DNA from: Portunus trituberculatus
Taxonomy: Eukaryota; Arthropoda; Malacostraca; Decapoda; Portunidae
Reading direction: 5' to 3'
Assembly (NCBI RefSeq): GCF_017591435.1
Contig: NC_059299.1
Span: 10,651,223 to 10,715,222 of the forward strand
Length of the DNA stretch: 64,000 nt
Shown: positions 14,181 to 28,833 of the stretch, in pieces
Position numbering within the stretch: position 1 is the first letter of the stretch
Layout of the letters: each line of letters opens with the position of its first letter
Notes under the pieces: model-generated
What the model was told of the DNA's origin: nothing
Seen by the model: the letters and a program-made list of their open reading frames with translations, nothing else
Databases searched by the model: none
Program-made: the position numbers and the translations under genes

Positions 14181-15081
14181 CTGCCCGCCTCCGCCCGGGC
14201 CACACCATACTCCTTACTTGCATCGCCTACGTCTGTCTTGTAACCACTTCTGCCCTTGGTGTAGGACTACCCCTGAGGCCATGGATCATTTCCTGCTTCA
14301 ATACCCACGCCTCCTCTCTTAATATACTACATTACGCTCCCGCCCTACCGCCTCGGCCATCACAACACTCGACCTGCCCATCCTCTTGGCGGCCTCAGGC
14401 GTCCACCTTTCCTAGCAACCTGTTGTCCTTCGCCTTACTTGTGCCTTCTTGAGGAAGACCGGCCAGCTACCACGCCTGTGATACCCACATAGGACTACCC
14501 CAGGGCTCATAAGGATTCAAAAGAGGCCACGAAAATCTATGGATCCTTATGAGTCCTGGGGTACTCCTGTGTGGGTATCACAGGCGTGGTAGCTGGCCGA
14601 TCTTCCTCAAGAAGGCACAAGTAAGGCGAAGGACAGCAGGTTGCTAGGAAAGGTGGACGCCTGAGGCCAAGAGGGTAGGCAGGTTGAGTGTTGTGATGAC
14701 CAGGGCTGAAAGCCAGGAGCGTAATGCACTATGTTGAGAGAGGAGGCGTGGGCATTGAAGCAGGAAATGTTCCATGGCCTCAGGGTAGTCCTACACCAAG
14801 GGCAGAATGGGTCACATGACTGATGTAGGCGATGCAAGTGAGTACTGAGCGTGGTGTGGCCCAGGCGGAGACGGGCAATGGTTGATGTGCCTTGCGCTCC
14901 TTCCCGTAACTGACTGACTGTTTGAATCTTGTAACGGCGCTCATCCTCCACCGCTGATGGATCCCCCCATCCCTCACTCCCTTACTACCTACGACCCGCG
15001 CACCATCTGTTGGAAGCGAGGTTCCCTAATCAATTCCTCCAGCCCGCCCATTGAACCCGTATATCCTCCCTAGAATCCTTG
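13885..15081. mobile_element. Non-autonomous hAT-like element, 1.2 kb, inserted in LINE copy C
   Basis: The flanks are gtacaagg (13877-13884) and gtacgagg (15082-15089), an 8-bp target duplication with one mismatch. Both ends begin caagga when read inward (left caaggaatatac, right complement caaggattctag), which fits short hAT inverted repeats. The LINE reading resumes after the second duplication. Inside are a ~180-bp segment also found at 45620-45800 (opposite orientation), a (TA)n tract at 14096-14177 and a large inverted repeat of LINE C-terminal sequence. No transposase is present. Confidence 0.75.
14181..14880. repeat. Large inverted repeat carrying LINE C-terminal sequence
   Basis: Arms 14181-14516 and 14543-14880 are reverse complements at roughly 85-90% identity with a 26-bp loop. 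On the minus strand the right arm and its upstream sequence (14951-14607) encode ARLRLGHTTLSTHLHRLH and CDPFCPWC, the region after RNase H in I/jockey-type elements, ending in a zinc-binding cysteine pair. The left arm is the mirror copy. Confidence 0.85.
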
Positions 15082-15575
15082 GTACGAGGGCCTTATCCGT
15101 CCTTGTATGGAATGCTTTTTGCATGTTTTAGGAGGTTCCACTCACAAAGTGGAATCACAAAGTGGAATCAAAAACACTTCGTCTCATCGACTCCTCTCCT
15201 CTGACTGACTGTTTTCCTTCTCTTTCTCACCGCCTGAATGTTGCATCTCTTGCTATCTTTTATCGTTATTTCCACGCTAACTGTTCTTTACATCTTGCTA
15301 ACTACTTGCCTCTCCTCCTCCTGTGGCGTCGCTGCACAACGCTTTCTTCATCTTCTCACCTCTATTCTGTCCAACTCTCTAATACAAAAGTTAACCATTA
15401 CTTTCATTCATTCATACCTTTTTCTGGTAAACTTTAGGACTCCCTGCCTGCTTCTGTATTTCCATCTCTCTATGACTTGACTTTTTTAAGAGGAAGGTTT
15501 CAAGATATTTGTCCAAGACTTTTGGCTAACTCTTATTATCTTTAAGGAACTGATAACTAGATTCTTCTTGCATAA
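15082..15575 (+). mobile_element. Jockey-like LINE copy C, 3' part
   Basis: Continues LINE C after the hAT insertion: gggccttatccg at 15088 joins the text lost at 13884, then the C-terminal region (SLSHRLNVASLAIFYRYFHANC) and 3' UTR ending in an A-run at 15573-15583. Confidence 0.85.
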
Positions 15576-15584
15576 AAAAAAAAA

Positions 15585-15850
15585 TATTGTCTAACTCTAA
15601 TGCAAGAATTAACCGGTACTCTCAATCATTCATAACCTTCTCTTGTAAACTCTGGAACTCCCTGCCTGTTTTTCTATTTCCATCTTCCTACGATTTGACT
15701 TCTATTAAAAGAGAGGTTTCAAGACATTTATCCCAGAGTTTTGGCTAATTCTACTTATCTTTAAGGGAACTGGCAATCAAGTGGGTCTTTTATTTTATTT
15801 TTTTGTTGCTCTTGTACGGTTTTCCCTCTTGCATAACAGAAAAAAAAACC
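15585..15850 (+). mobile_element. LINE 3'-end fragment
   Basis: A second, 5'-truncated copy of the same 3' end (tgcaagaattaacc to cttgcataacag), ending in eight or nine A at 15840-15848. It sits directly behind copy C, so the LINE inserted into or next to its own tail. Confidence 0.8.
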
Positions 15851-16502
15851 GGAAACACTAATTATTCACTACATTTTATTTTTGGGACACTACATACTCT
15901 CCGCAAATGTTTTCAGTCCGTCTTAGACACAGCAGATACACATTCGCCTTACCACAGAGCAGCGTTGCCTGGTTGCAAGAAAAGTCTGTATTTCTTTTCA
16001 AATTTCTTTCGCATCTCAGACATATTTTCAGATTCCTTTATGATATTTCCAGATTTCATATGGTGAACAGGGCGCCATCCTTACAAGAAAAACTCTCGAA
16101 GAAAATACTGAAATAATCGATACATGGAAAGATATGCGACGCTTCCCTATAACAGAGGCATTATTCTTCAAAGAAATTCTGTATCCAAGCAGAATAACAT
16201 TGAGCACTCTCCAGCGCGAGTAACTGCCATGGATCAGGATCTAACTCGTGCCATCATGGCCACGAGCATCACCCATCAGTGAGTGAAGGATTCAATATGT
16301 GGAGTTGAATGGTGGAATTAAGTGAGGGGAGAGTGTTGGGGGTGTCTCTCGTGTTTCTCTGTTGTTTGTTCAGAGTCCCGAGTCACTTTTATTGTCTTCG
16401 TTCTAATGTACTTTACTATATTTGAAACATATGTAAAACTGATTTGGAAATTTTTTTTCTTCAATGAAAATCCCGGCCCGCTTTGTTTACATATTTGGTT
16501 AA
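15851..16502. repeat. Unassigned, contains a repeat seen inverted at 17185-17323
   Basis: Most of the stretch is unrecognised. Bases 16095-16225 match the reverse complement of 17185-17323 at about 80%, so two diverged copies face each other around the MITE. The last three bases (taa, 16500-16502) are the MITE target duplication. Confidence 0.6.
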
Positions 16503-17139
16503 GGCCCCCACACACACGAAGCGATTTTAGAAGCGCGACTTGAGAAGCGCACCTCCAAAGTCAATGCAAGTCTATTGGAGCCTTCAGACGTGGTCGCGAC
16601 TCGCTGGGTTGGAAGCCCGACTCGAGATATCCCTTGATGAAGCGCGATTCCCGAGCGACTCGAGTTACATATGTTACTATGAAGCCCCACATACGAGGCG
16701 ACAGCTTCCCGCGATTTCATCTCTACTTGCATCTCATTGGCTGGTTGGGGTGAGATTAGAGCCAATGACCGATCAGGCAAAGTTTTCCTCCACGTGGAGT
16801 CCGAGCGCGGGGCAGCTGGGAGGGGGAGTGCGGGGTAACTGGTAACATCCGGCTTGGAGGAGTGTATCACAACCACGCATAGCATGATGAGTGACCAGCC
16901 TGGGATCTGCTGACCGCTTTGATACCGAATTATTAATAGATGAAATAGAAATAGCTTCCCGCGTCATTGGTGGGTGTTATGGCCAATAAGAGGGCAGTCC
17001 ACGTGGGTACAGTAGCGGGAATGGGGGTTATGGCGGGGGATGGGGTATGCTGTCGCTACACCAGTCGCTGTGTGTGGGGTCAACCCAGAATCGCGCTTCT
17101 CAAGTCGCGCTTCTAAAATTGCTTCGTGTGTGGGGGGCC
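16503..17139. mobile_element. PIF/Harbinger-like MITE, 637 bp
   Basis: The left end begins ggcccccacacacacgaagc. The right end, reverse-complemented, begins ggccccccacacacgaagca. Imperfect terminal inverted repeats extend about 48 bp and carry the repeated words agaagcgcgactt and gagaagcgc. Both sides are flanked by TAA (16500-16502 and 17140-17142), the 3-bp TWA target typical of PIF/Harbinger. No transposase inside. The interior holds further copies of cttcccgcg in both halves. Confidence 0.85.
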
Positions 17140-17184
17140 TAAAGGCCGTCACTGAAGAATGGGCTGTGACTGGCTGACGCTGGT

Positions 17185-17323
17185 AGCTGTTCGCCTCACG
17201 CTGAGGAGTGATCGATGTTCTTCTGCTTGGATATAGCGTTTCTTTGGGGAATAATGCCTCTATTATAGGGAGCCGTTGCACATCTTTCCATATATCAGTT
17301 ATTTCAGTATTTTCTTCGAGCAT
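17185..17323 (-). repeat. Inverted partner of the 16095-16225 repeat
   Basis: On the minus strand the text starts ctcgaagaaaatactgaaat, as at 16095. A minus-strand frame runs through it (ENTEITDIWKDVQRLPIIEA), but I do not recognise the product. A T-run (17324-17350) follows. Confidence 0.6.
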
Positions 17324-17357
17324 TTTTTTTTTTTTTTTTTTTTTTTTTTTGTTCGCC

Positions 17358-17840
17358 ACGTAGGTGTTGCTTAATGGTCCCGTCTCATCAACTCCCCTCC
17401 TCTCACTAACTGTTTTCAGCCTCTTTCTCACCGCCGAAATGTTGCATCCCTTTCTATCTTTTATCGCTATTTTCATGGAAACTGTTCTACTGATCTTGCT
17501 AACTGCATGCCTCCCCTTCTCCTGCGGCCTTGCTGCACAAGGCTTTCTTCTTCCTCTCATCCTTATTCTGTCCAACTCTCTAATGCAAGAGTTAACCAGT
17601 ACTCTCAATCATTCATCCCTGTCAATGGTAAACTCTGGAACTCCCTCCCTGTATCTGTATTTCCGAATTCTTACAACTTGTCTTCTTTTAAGAGGGAGGT
17701 ATCGAGGTATTTGCTCCCCTAATTCTGGCTGACGGTTTTGGCACTTTTTATACTTTTTAGAGAGCCAGCACTCAAGTGGGCCTTTTTTTAACTTTCTTTT
17801 TTTTGCCCTTGGCTGGCCCTCTTCCCTACGTAAAAAAAAA
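17358..17840 (+). mobile_element. LINE 3'-end fragment
   Basis: 5'-truncated copy matching 15190-15575 (HRRNVASLSIFYR-type region, then 3' UTR with agccagcactcaagtgggcc), ending in an A-run at 17831-17842. Confidence 0.8.
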
Positions 17841-17842
17841 AA

Positions 17843-18520
17843 AGATGGAATGTTAATCGTTGGGATATCGTTGTACGCGTGGTCGTCATGCTAATATAAG
17901 ATGAAGGAAGGTTTCCTCAGTTGCAGGTGAACCAATACACGACATGTGATTTCTGTGTTTACCGGCTTTTGGGGCGATGTTGTTTCGTAGGAGTAGATGG
18001 CTGGTTTTCTTGGTCTTGTAATATATTTTGAAGTTTACTTTGGTTTCGGGTCCGTTTGCTTGACGTTCGTATGAAAAATTTATTTCATAATTCTCTCATC
18101 TTGTTTGTGCCCTGTTGAGAAGAATGCTCTGTAGAAGACTTTGATTTCCTTCTTCTTCTCAGTCGTGTCTGGGTTATTATACCAACTGTAAACAGTGTTC
18201 TTAGTTTGTCTTGTTTTGTTTTATTCACTAAAGCCATTGCTGACTTGCGTGCGTCGATGTCGTGGTGGAATTGGTTCCATGTGCTGCAGTAGGTGAGAGC
18301 TCTTCATATACACTGATGGGTGAATCTTTACATCACTGCGATCATTCACTCTTTCCGTTGGGACAATGGCCATAGTTGGTGAACCTGGTGTACTTGCCTT
18401 GGTGTACGTGCCTTGGCCTTCGTGAGAGTTTAAAAAATTGCAATTACAGCTTGAGGATGAGTGTCAAGTGAATTTCTGCAGGAAACAGTTGAACCAGTTG
18501 ACGATGTGGCTAGTTCTTAG
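17843..18520. other. Unassigned stretch
   Basis: No frame above ~60 codons, no inverted or tandem structure that I can see, and no similarity to other parts of the window. Confidence 0.3.
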
Positions 18521-18527
18521 GTCTGAC

Positions 18528-18622
<95 letters not shown>

Positions 18623-18674
18623 CTTGATGCTGTTAGAGAATTTTAAACTAGTAAAACAAATGAGCTTTCCTGCA

Positions 18675-18724
<50 letters not shown>
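18521..18724. repeat. (GA)n and (GT)n tracts
   Basis: (GA)n at 18528-18620, then after ~60 bp (GT)n at 18679-18724, which is the (AC)n tail of the adjacent minus-strand SINE. Confidence 0.9.
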
Positions 18725-18727
<3 letters not shown>

Positions 18728-19006
18728 TCACCTCGGTCGTCTGCTGGCCACCCAGCCAGTCTTCCCCATTACGGAGCGAGCTCAGAGATCATAGACCGAT
18801 CTTCGGGTAGGACTGAGACTACATCAACACACAACACACACCGGGAAAGCGAGGCCACAACCCCTCAAGTTACATCCCGTACCTATTTACTGCTAGGTGA
18901 ACAGGGGCCACACATTAAGAGGCTTGTCCATTTGCCTCGCCGCTTACCGGGATTCGAACCCGGCCCTCAAGACTGTGAGTCGAGCATGCTAGCCACTACA
19001 CTACGC

Positions 19007-19012
<6 letters not shown>
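18725..19012 (-). mobile_element. SINE family B, full copy
   Basis: Minus strand: the tRNA-like head starts at about 19012 with gtagtgtagtggctagcatg (A box) and gggttcgaatcccgg (B box near 18953). The body contains cctagcagtaaatagg and a 3' segment ending at the (AC)n tail (seen as (GT)n at 18679-18724). The segment gatcttcgggtaggactgag at 18798-18817 is shared with 23370. (GT)n also borders the head. Confidence 0.85.
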
Positions 19013-19058
<46 letters not shown>

Positions 19059-19061
19059 TTT

Positions 19062-19352
19062 TTTTTTTGTTATGTCTTATAGCGCCTGTATATATACATG
19101 AAGAGTATGTATGGGAAGTGCTGTTCCGCTTCCACCCATAGTGGCATAGGCAATTTTATTTATAGTGGTACTCATATGCCCATATCACCACTCAAGCGCA
19201 TCTTTGGTGTAACCACCTAGAACCTCGGTATCATGGTGACTTGTAGGTAACTTTAAACCACTCGACAGGTTGCAAAGTTCCTAGACGACACGTGGTGAGA
19301 TTCGAACCGATGCGTGGACGTCTAACCGATCACCACCTTATCCACTACGCTA

Positions 19353-19354
<2 letters not shown>
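19062..19354 (-). mobile_element. SINE family A, full copy
   Basis: Head on the right: minus strand gttagcgtagtggataagg (A box) and tcggttcgaatctcacc (B box near 19295). The body and the 3' end near 19085 match the other SINE A copies, and the tail is poly-A (T-run at 19060-19068). Confidence 0.85.
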
Positions 19355-23303
<3,949 letters not shown>

Positions 23304-23551
23304 CATGGTCGCCTGTTCGTCACCCAGCCAGCCTTCTCAATTACGGAGCGACCTCAGAGCTCATAATCCGATCTTCGGGTAGGACTGAGACGATACCACA
23401 CTTCACACACCGGAAAGCGAGGCCACAACCTCTCGAATTACATCCCGTACCTATTTGCTGGTAGGTGAACTTAGGCTACACATTGAGAAGCTCGCCCATT
23501 TGCCTCGCCACTCCCGGGACTCGAACCCGAGCCTTCTCGGTTGTTATCTGA

Positions 23552-23553
<2 letters not shown>
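23304..23553 (-). mobile_element. SINE family B copy
   Basis: Minus strand: B box gggttcgagtcccgg near 23520, body with ggtacgggatgtaattcg, and an (AC)n tail at 23218-23301. (GT)n also flanks the head at 23555-23605. Confidence 0.8.
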
Positions 23554-23604
<51 letters not shown>

Positions 23605-23608
<4 letters not shown>

Positions 23609-23683
23609 TCACTGTTTGATCTGCTGCAGTCTCTGACGAGACAGCCAGACGTTACCCTACGGAACGAGCTCAGAGCTCATTAT

Positions 23684-23716
<33 letters not shown>
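23605..23716 (-). mobile_element. SINE family B, 3' fragment
   Basis: Bases 23605-23690 carry only the tail end of family B (gtaattcactgtttgatctg to gagctcagagctcatt), between two (GT)n tracts. The same first ~30 bp recur at 43020-43050. Confidence 0.65.
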
Positions 23717-23718
<2 letters not shown>

Positions 23719-24229
23719 CTTAGTGCTGATAAAGAAACTCTTTTTACGTTCCGTATACAGGCCAACTAAAGGTAGTTTATCTGATTTTTTTTTTTTCATA
23801 CTTTAGGTAAATTATTGAATTGCATTGAAGAAAAATTACACTAACTGATCATTTCTTACGGGAATGGAATTTAGACTTGTTTAAGATTTATGATACAAGT
23901 GTGCTGGACTTGTGCATTACCATGGATTTTTCCTACTGTACTGATAGTATCTCAGTATGGCTCATTCAGGTTATTTTGTATTATAGATATATATGTATTG
24001 TTAGACATTGTAACATTTATATTACTAGTGTATATTTTCTAATATAAAAAAATAATGCATGCATTTCATTTTCCTTAATTGCATCAGTCGTTGTTCTTGT
24101 ATGAAGTTTGTGACGTGTAGCCAAATGATTACAGTGCCCAGGTGTGGGACAGGGTTATTGGGTGAGTTGTCAAGTGTTTTACAAGGTATCGTACGCACTA
24201 TTATTGAAGTGTACAGTGTTGATCAGGTT
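23717..24229. other. Unassigned A/T-rich stretch
   Basis: No frame or repeat recognised. Confidence 0.3.
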
Positions 24230-25010
24230 ACTTATTATTGTACGTGGTTAGGTTTAGAATAGGTTGTTACAACATTAATGATATGTGCAAATTTATGATG
24301 CGAGTTTTTTGGTATATTTTTACACCGTGTTACAATGTTTGAGATCCTGGATATGTGGTGCATGGGACTGTGCCAGGAGTGTTATGCAAGGATACTGTTA
24401 TGCTGATAGTAAAAACACTGTATGAGGTGCTTTTTATAATTATTGGTATATCTATAACATTGTTTGTAGCTGTAACTATAATTCACTAATTGAGGATTTC
24501 GTTGTAAGGGTTACGGTAAGATAGACTCCACATGCGATATGTATCCGTATTAATAGGTAATTTTGTGATGTGAATTGTAGGTTTATTCTTACATTGTCGT
24601 AGTGTTGGTGGATCTGTGATGCTCGAGACTGTACCAGGAGTTTTATGCAGGGATTCACTCACATGCTGAGAGGGGAGGCACTGTGTGAGTTGTTGTGTTC
24701 ACTGACAATGCTGTTGGTGATTCATGAGCGTGTGATCTTAATGCACAGATTGAGGGTTAATGTCACGAGGGTTATGTTGCGAGATCCTTATTAGTAGGTA
24801 ATTTTGTCATGTGAATTGTGAGTTTATTTTTCGTCGTCTTACAGTGTTTGTGATCGTGGATCTGAGATGCCAGGGATTGTGCCAGGAGTTTTTTGCTGAT
24901 AGGGGGAGCCACTGTGTGAGTTGTTGTGTTCATTGATCTTAATGCTCTAATTAAAAGCTAATTTCGCGGTGGTTATGTTGAGAGATTTCATGTTCGATAT
25001 GCATCTATAT
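24230..25010. repeat. Degenerate satellite, three units of ~250-260 bp
   Basis: The landmark ccaggagt or ccaggagttt occurs at 24373, 24634 and 24882 (spacings 261 and 248). Each is preceded by gtaattttgt and a gtgaattgt segment, and followed by cactgtgtgagttgttgtg in units 2 and 3. Identity between units is about 70-75%. Confidence 0.8.
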
Positions 25011-25149
25011 TAACATACTGGACATTAAAACAAAGAATAATTATTTCAGATGCTGTCTTATTCACGCCTTGGTGAAACACCCATTAACTAATAAGTCAAT
25101 TCGTGTTACTCAGGTGGTGCCATGCACATTGGCCATATCTGGATAAAAA

Positions 25150-25165
25150 ATAAATAATAATAATG

Positions 25166-25225
<60 letters not shown>

Positions 25226-25252
25226 GTAATAATAATAATAATAATAATGATA
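25150..25252. repeat. (AAT)n microsatellite
   Basis: Nearly pure aat repeats with a few tga and agt variants. Confidence 0.95.
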
Positions 25253-25259
25253 TTACGAA

Positions 25260-25669
25260 TCGTATTGAATACAATGATCTAGCTGACTATTTCCCAGTAT
25301 TCTCAAAATATCTTCTGAACATTTTTCATCAGAAACATGCATATATACAGAAAAGGTGTTTTCTTCATGTAAATACTATAAACGAAATAGTAACTGGGAA
25401 GAGACCCTACATACTTATGATCCAAATGAGGCTTTTTATTTTTATTGAACTTTTTAATCCTAACTTTCAACAATGTTTGCATTAAAAAAAAAAAAAGTAT
25501 TATCAATAGTAAGTAGAGTAGAATTCCGCATATTTCCATCGGGCTGGAAATCAGTATTAAAGAAAAAACATATTAAAAGAAAAAAAAATGGTTCAAAAGA
25601 ATCCTTAACTTATGGGACTTACGGGAGTATTATATTAGTATTAGTGTTTCATAGTGCTTAAAATAAATA
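25260..25669. other. Unassigned A/T-rich stretch
   Basis: Contains short A-runs at 25484 and 25580. No coding or repeat match seen. Confidence 0.3.
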
Positions 25670-26065
25670 TTATCATGATGAACTGAAAGCTAGACAAGGT
25701 GATGCTAACACTCCTTGGAAAATTATTAGTCACTATAACAAGAGAAATAAAAATTAAATTAAATCAAGAAGTCAGTCTTTCCTAGGTGCAACTATTTCCA
25801 ATGATCATTTATTAAGTAAGATAATAAATATTCATCCTAATGAAAAATTACATGTCGCGGACAAAGAATAATGAGTCAAATTGTTCCGTTTATATTTATC
25901 ATGTTACCACAGATGAAATGTAGTTTGAAGATTATCTCCAAAAAAAGCTCTGCATTAGTAATATATCAAACCTGAAACCTTTTGTTAAGGATATCCCATA
26001 AGGATCAATATTAAGTCGTATATAATTTCTGATATACATCAATGATATTGTTGTACCTAGAAGGG
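25670..26065 (+). pseudogene. Decayed LINE RT fragment
   Basis: In one plus frame near 25994-26052 the text reads IP, stop, GSILSR, I, stop, FLIYINDIV. This is the RT motif pair IPQGSILGP and FLIYINDI with two stops and one substitution. Upstream (25695-25740) RQGDANTPWKIISHYN resembles the linker before RT. Stops throughout. The subfamily is unknown and unlike the other LINEs here. Confidence 0.6.
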
Positions 26066-26344
26066 CCTGGAGATATCTTAGAAAAGCTAGACGGGAATTG
26101 TCACCCGCTTAATTGGGGGGACGGGGCTTGTTTGGTATCTCATGCCAGTGACAGTGTGTAGTTGTGTCTTCTGCGCATTCACGGCCCGGCAACAGATTGC
26201 AGTCACACTATATTTTATCTATAGCTGTGACAGATGTGACCCGTGATATTGTGTGAATTCAAACACAATTGGAATTTTTCTTTTTGATATTACAGTAGCC
26301 TTTGGCTTTCAGCTTGTATCAATTAAAAAAACAGCAGAAATAAT
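26066..26344. other. Unassigned stretch
   Basis: No motif seen. It separates the decayed RT from the satellite. Confidence 0.3.
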
Positions 26345-27090
26345 AATATTTGTTTGATATAGGTAACCTGAAATATGGTGTGAATGAAAATAGATTGTTA
26401 ATATAGCTTATTTTTTCAATAATACACGAGACATATATCTTGAAATGTGTGTCAGTGGAAGGATTAATTTCTCATTGTATAGGAAACACAAGTTAAGGCA
26501 GAAATATGTTATTCTGTATCATATGGGTGGCCTGAAACATGAGTTAAAATAAAGTGTTTATGTAACTCATTCTTCAATAACACGTAAGACTTGAGCCTTG
26601 AAATGTGCATCATTGGAAAGATTAGTGTCTCATTGTACAATGAATAGAAGCATAAGGGCGAAATATCACATTCTGTATCATATGAGTGGCATAAAACATT
26701 GTATGAGTCGAAATAAAGTGTTTATGTAGGCTCGTTTTGCAATAATACACAAGACTTGAGCTTTGAACAGTGCATCATTGCAACGATTAGGGCCTCATTG
26801 TTTAATAAACACAAGCATAAAGTAGACATATCACATTCTGTATCATTTGTGTGAGTCAAAAAGTGTTTATGTAGCCCATTTTCAACAATACGTAAGATTT
26901 TATCCTTGAAATATAAGTCATTGGAAATATTAGTGCCTCATTGTATAAAAAAGATAAGTATAAGATAAAGATATCATACTCTGGTTCGTAGTAATAGCTT
27001 GAAACAGTGTGCGATTTAAGATAAAATGCTTTTATAACTCATTTTTTAGTAATATACAAGCCTTGAAATGTGTGTCATTGGAGAGAAATG
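26345..27090. repeat. Degenerate satellite, about five units of ~160 bp
   Basis: cattctgtatcat-type words at 26509, 26671, 26833 and 26986, and cattgg-type words at 26453, 26611, 26775, 26919 and 27076, give spacings of 144-164 bp. Each unit also has caataatacacaagact and gtgtttatgta variants. Confidence 0.85.
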
Positions 27091-27129
27091 TATCATATGA
27101 AAGGAGTAGCCATAGGCATCTCTAGCAGA

Positions 27130-28530
27130 CTGCAGCCGTCCGTTGTAGAGGTTACTCAGGTTGTATAATGCGACTAAGGCTAAAGCACAGTCTGTTGTTG
27201 CAGTATACGCTCCTACCGAGGTGTGTGAAACTGAAGAGAAGGAGATGTTCTACGCCAAACTCTACTCTGTGCTGGACCAGTGTCCCTGTCATGATGTACT
27301 TATTGTCTTGGGCGACTTTAATGCTGTCACTGGCACTGAGAGAGCCGGCTACGAGTTGTGTTTGTCCCCACGGCTCTGGTACTAGGAACGACAACATCTC
27401 TTTCCTTCTGAATCTTGTAAGATCCAGAAGGTTGAGAATTGCATGTTCTTGGTATCAGAGACCAGCGTTGCACCGCTGGACTTGGTTTAGCAACGCCGGA
27501 GGAGTAGCTAAGAAGATCGACCATATCCTTGTTAGTAATCGCTGGAGGATCTTTCAAAACTGCAGGTTTTTCGGAGTGCTGAGTTCTTTGCTACCGATCA
27601 CAGGCTTGTTGTTGATACACTCAAGCTTCATATCAAGTTAAGAAAGCCTCCAGGATGTGACCACACTGTGTTTCATCTTGAGCAACTGAAGGATTCGAAA
27701 AGTGCCCCAGAGTATTCAGTGATAATCTCCAATTGGTTTGGAGTGCTCGACACCCTTGAGTACCTGGTAGAGCTATGGGATGCCTTCAAATGTGAGACTC
27801 TTGAGGCTGCCAAAAAATGCGTTGGGGAATGCCCAAGCTCACGGAGTGGCTTCGCCTCAGTAGAGAAGCTGGACAGTATTGAGGAGAGTAGCGCTGCCAG
27901 ACTTGCTGGGAACCGCGACCAGTACAGGTCTCTGTCACGTAGGACTAGAGTTCACCTGAGGAGAGACAAGGAGAGGTATGTCAGGGCTCTCGCTCAGGAT
28001 GTAGAGTGTCATTTAAACGCTAATGACATCCGTCCTACCTATCGAACCCTGAAGAAATTCCGCTCCATGTCTATGTCACGTAGGACTAGAGCTTACCTGA
28101 GGAGAGACAAGGAGAGGTATGTCAGGGGTCTCGCTCAGGATGTAGAGCGTCATTTAAACGCTAATGACCTCTGACCTACCTATCGAACCCTGAAGAAACT
28201 CCGCTCCAAATCTACTTATCATGTGAGCGCTATCCGAACAGCAGATGGTGGCTTCCTATCGAACGCAGATGGGAAGATGGCTCGTTGGGCTGAGTACTTT
28301 GAGCAGCTGTTCATGGTGTATCCTCCAAACTACAAGGTTACAGATGCTGAATGATGATTCACCTATTGACGAAACTACACTCTCAGCTGATGATGTCAAA
28401 GAGGCTGTGACAAAGTTGAGGGATAGAAAGGCAGCTGGCATCTGTAACCAGTGCGGAGCTGCTCAAAGCGGGGGTGAGATCTGTGGGTTGAATGCTGTTT
28501 TGACTGCTGTATGGCATTCCCTCTGACTAG
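27130..28530 (+). pseudogene. RTE-like LINE fragment: endonuclease and linker to RT
   Basis: The endonuclease part reads VVAVYAPTE (~27200) and VLGDFNAVTG (27305-27334, the catalytic Asp-Asn pair), then after a frame change NAGGVAKKIDHILVSNRW (~27490-27545). The linker follows (YLVELWDAFKCETLEAAKK), then EAVTKLRDRKAAGIC (~28400-28443), which is the lead-in to RT. It ends at ~28530, before the palm. An internal tandem duplication of ~138 bp lies at 27931-28208. Broken by three or more frame changes. The label RTE-like rests on the endonuclease motifs and needs a tree. Confidence 0.75.
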
Positions 28531-28544
28531 AAAAAGGGATTGGT

Positions 28545-28791
28545 CATCATAATATGTAGTCCAGCTCTTTTGTATCACTCGAACATGCCTCATATTGATT
28601 TGACAAGGAGATAGCTTCACAGGAGTGGCATCTCCTGCATCTACATCATGTTGAATATAGCCAGTGCTTCCGGGAACTCTGCTGAACACTTCCTTAAACG
28701 AAGACAGCAATTTCACAAGCTGTGAAGCTTGTTCCCTGGGAAGATGTGATACTTCTGTTCGCAGTGTAGACTCTGCTTCCGCATTCCACAA
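28545..28791 (-). pseudogene. Gmr1-like element, start of RT
   Basis: QASQLVKLLSSFKEVFSRVP then HDVDAGDATPVKLSP (residues ~20-66 of the frame at 28791). This is the conserved segment just before the RT fingers in gypsy pol (IQHDI-D-G-ATPIK). The RT palm is absent: the sequence joins the RTE-like fragment at ~28540. Confidence 0.75.
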
Positions 28792-28833
28792 CCAGTTGCA
28801 ATCCTAACACTCACAATCCACATCAGGTAACCT

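Noticed and set aside
18930..18975. tRNA gene on the minus strand
   Set aside because: A and B boxes are present, but there is no acceptor stem pairing and a SINE body follows; it is a SINE head. The same holds for 19295, 29762 and 42617.
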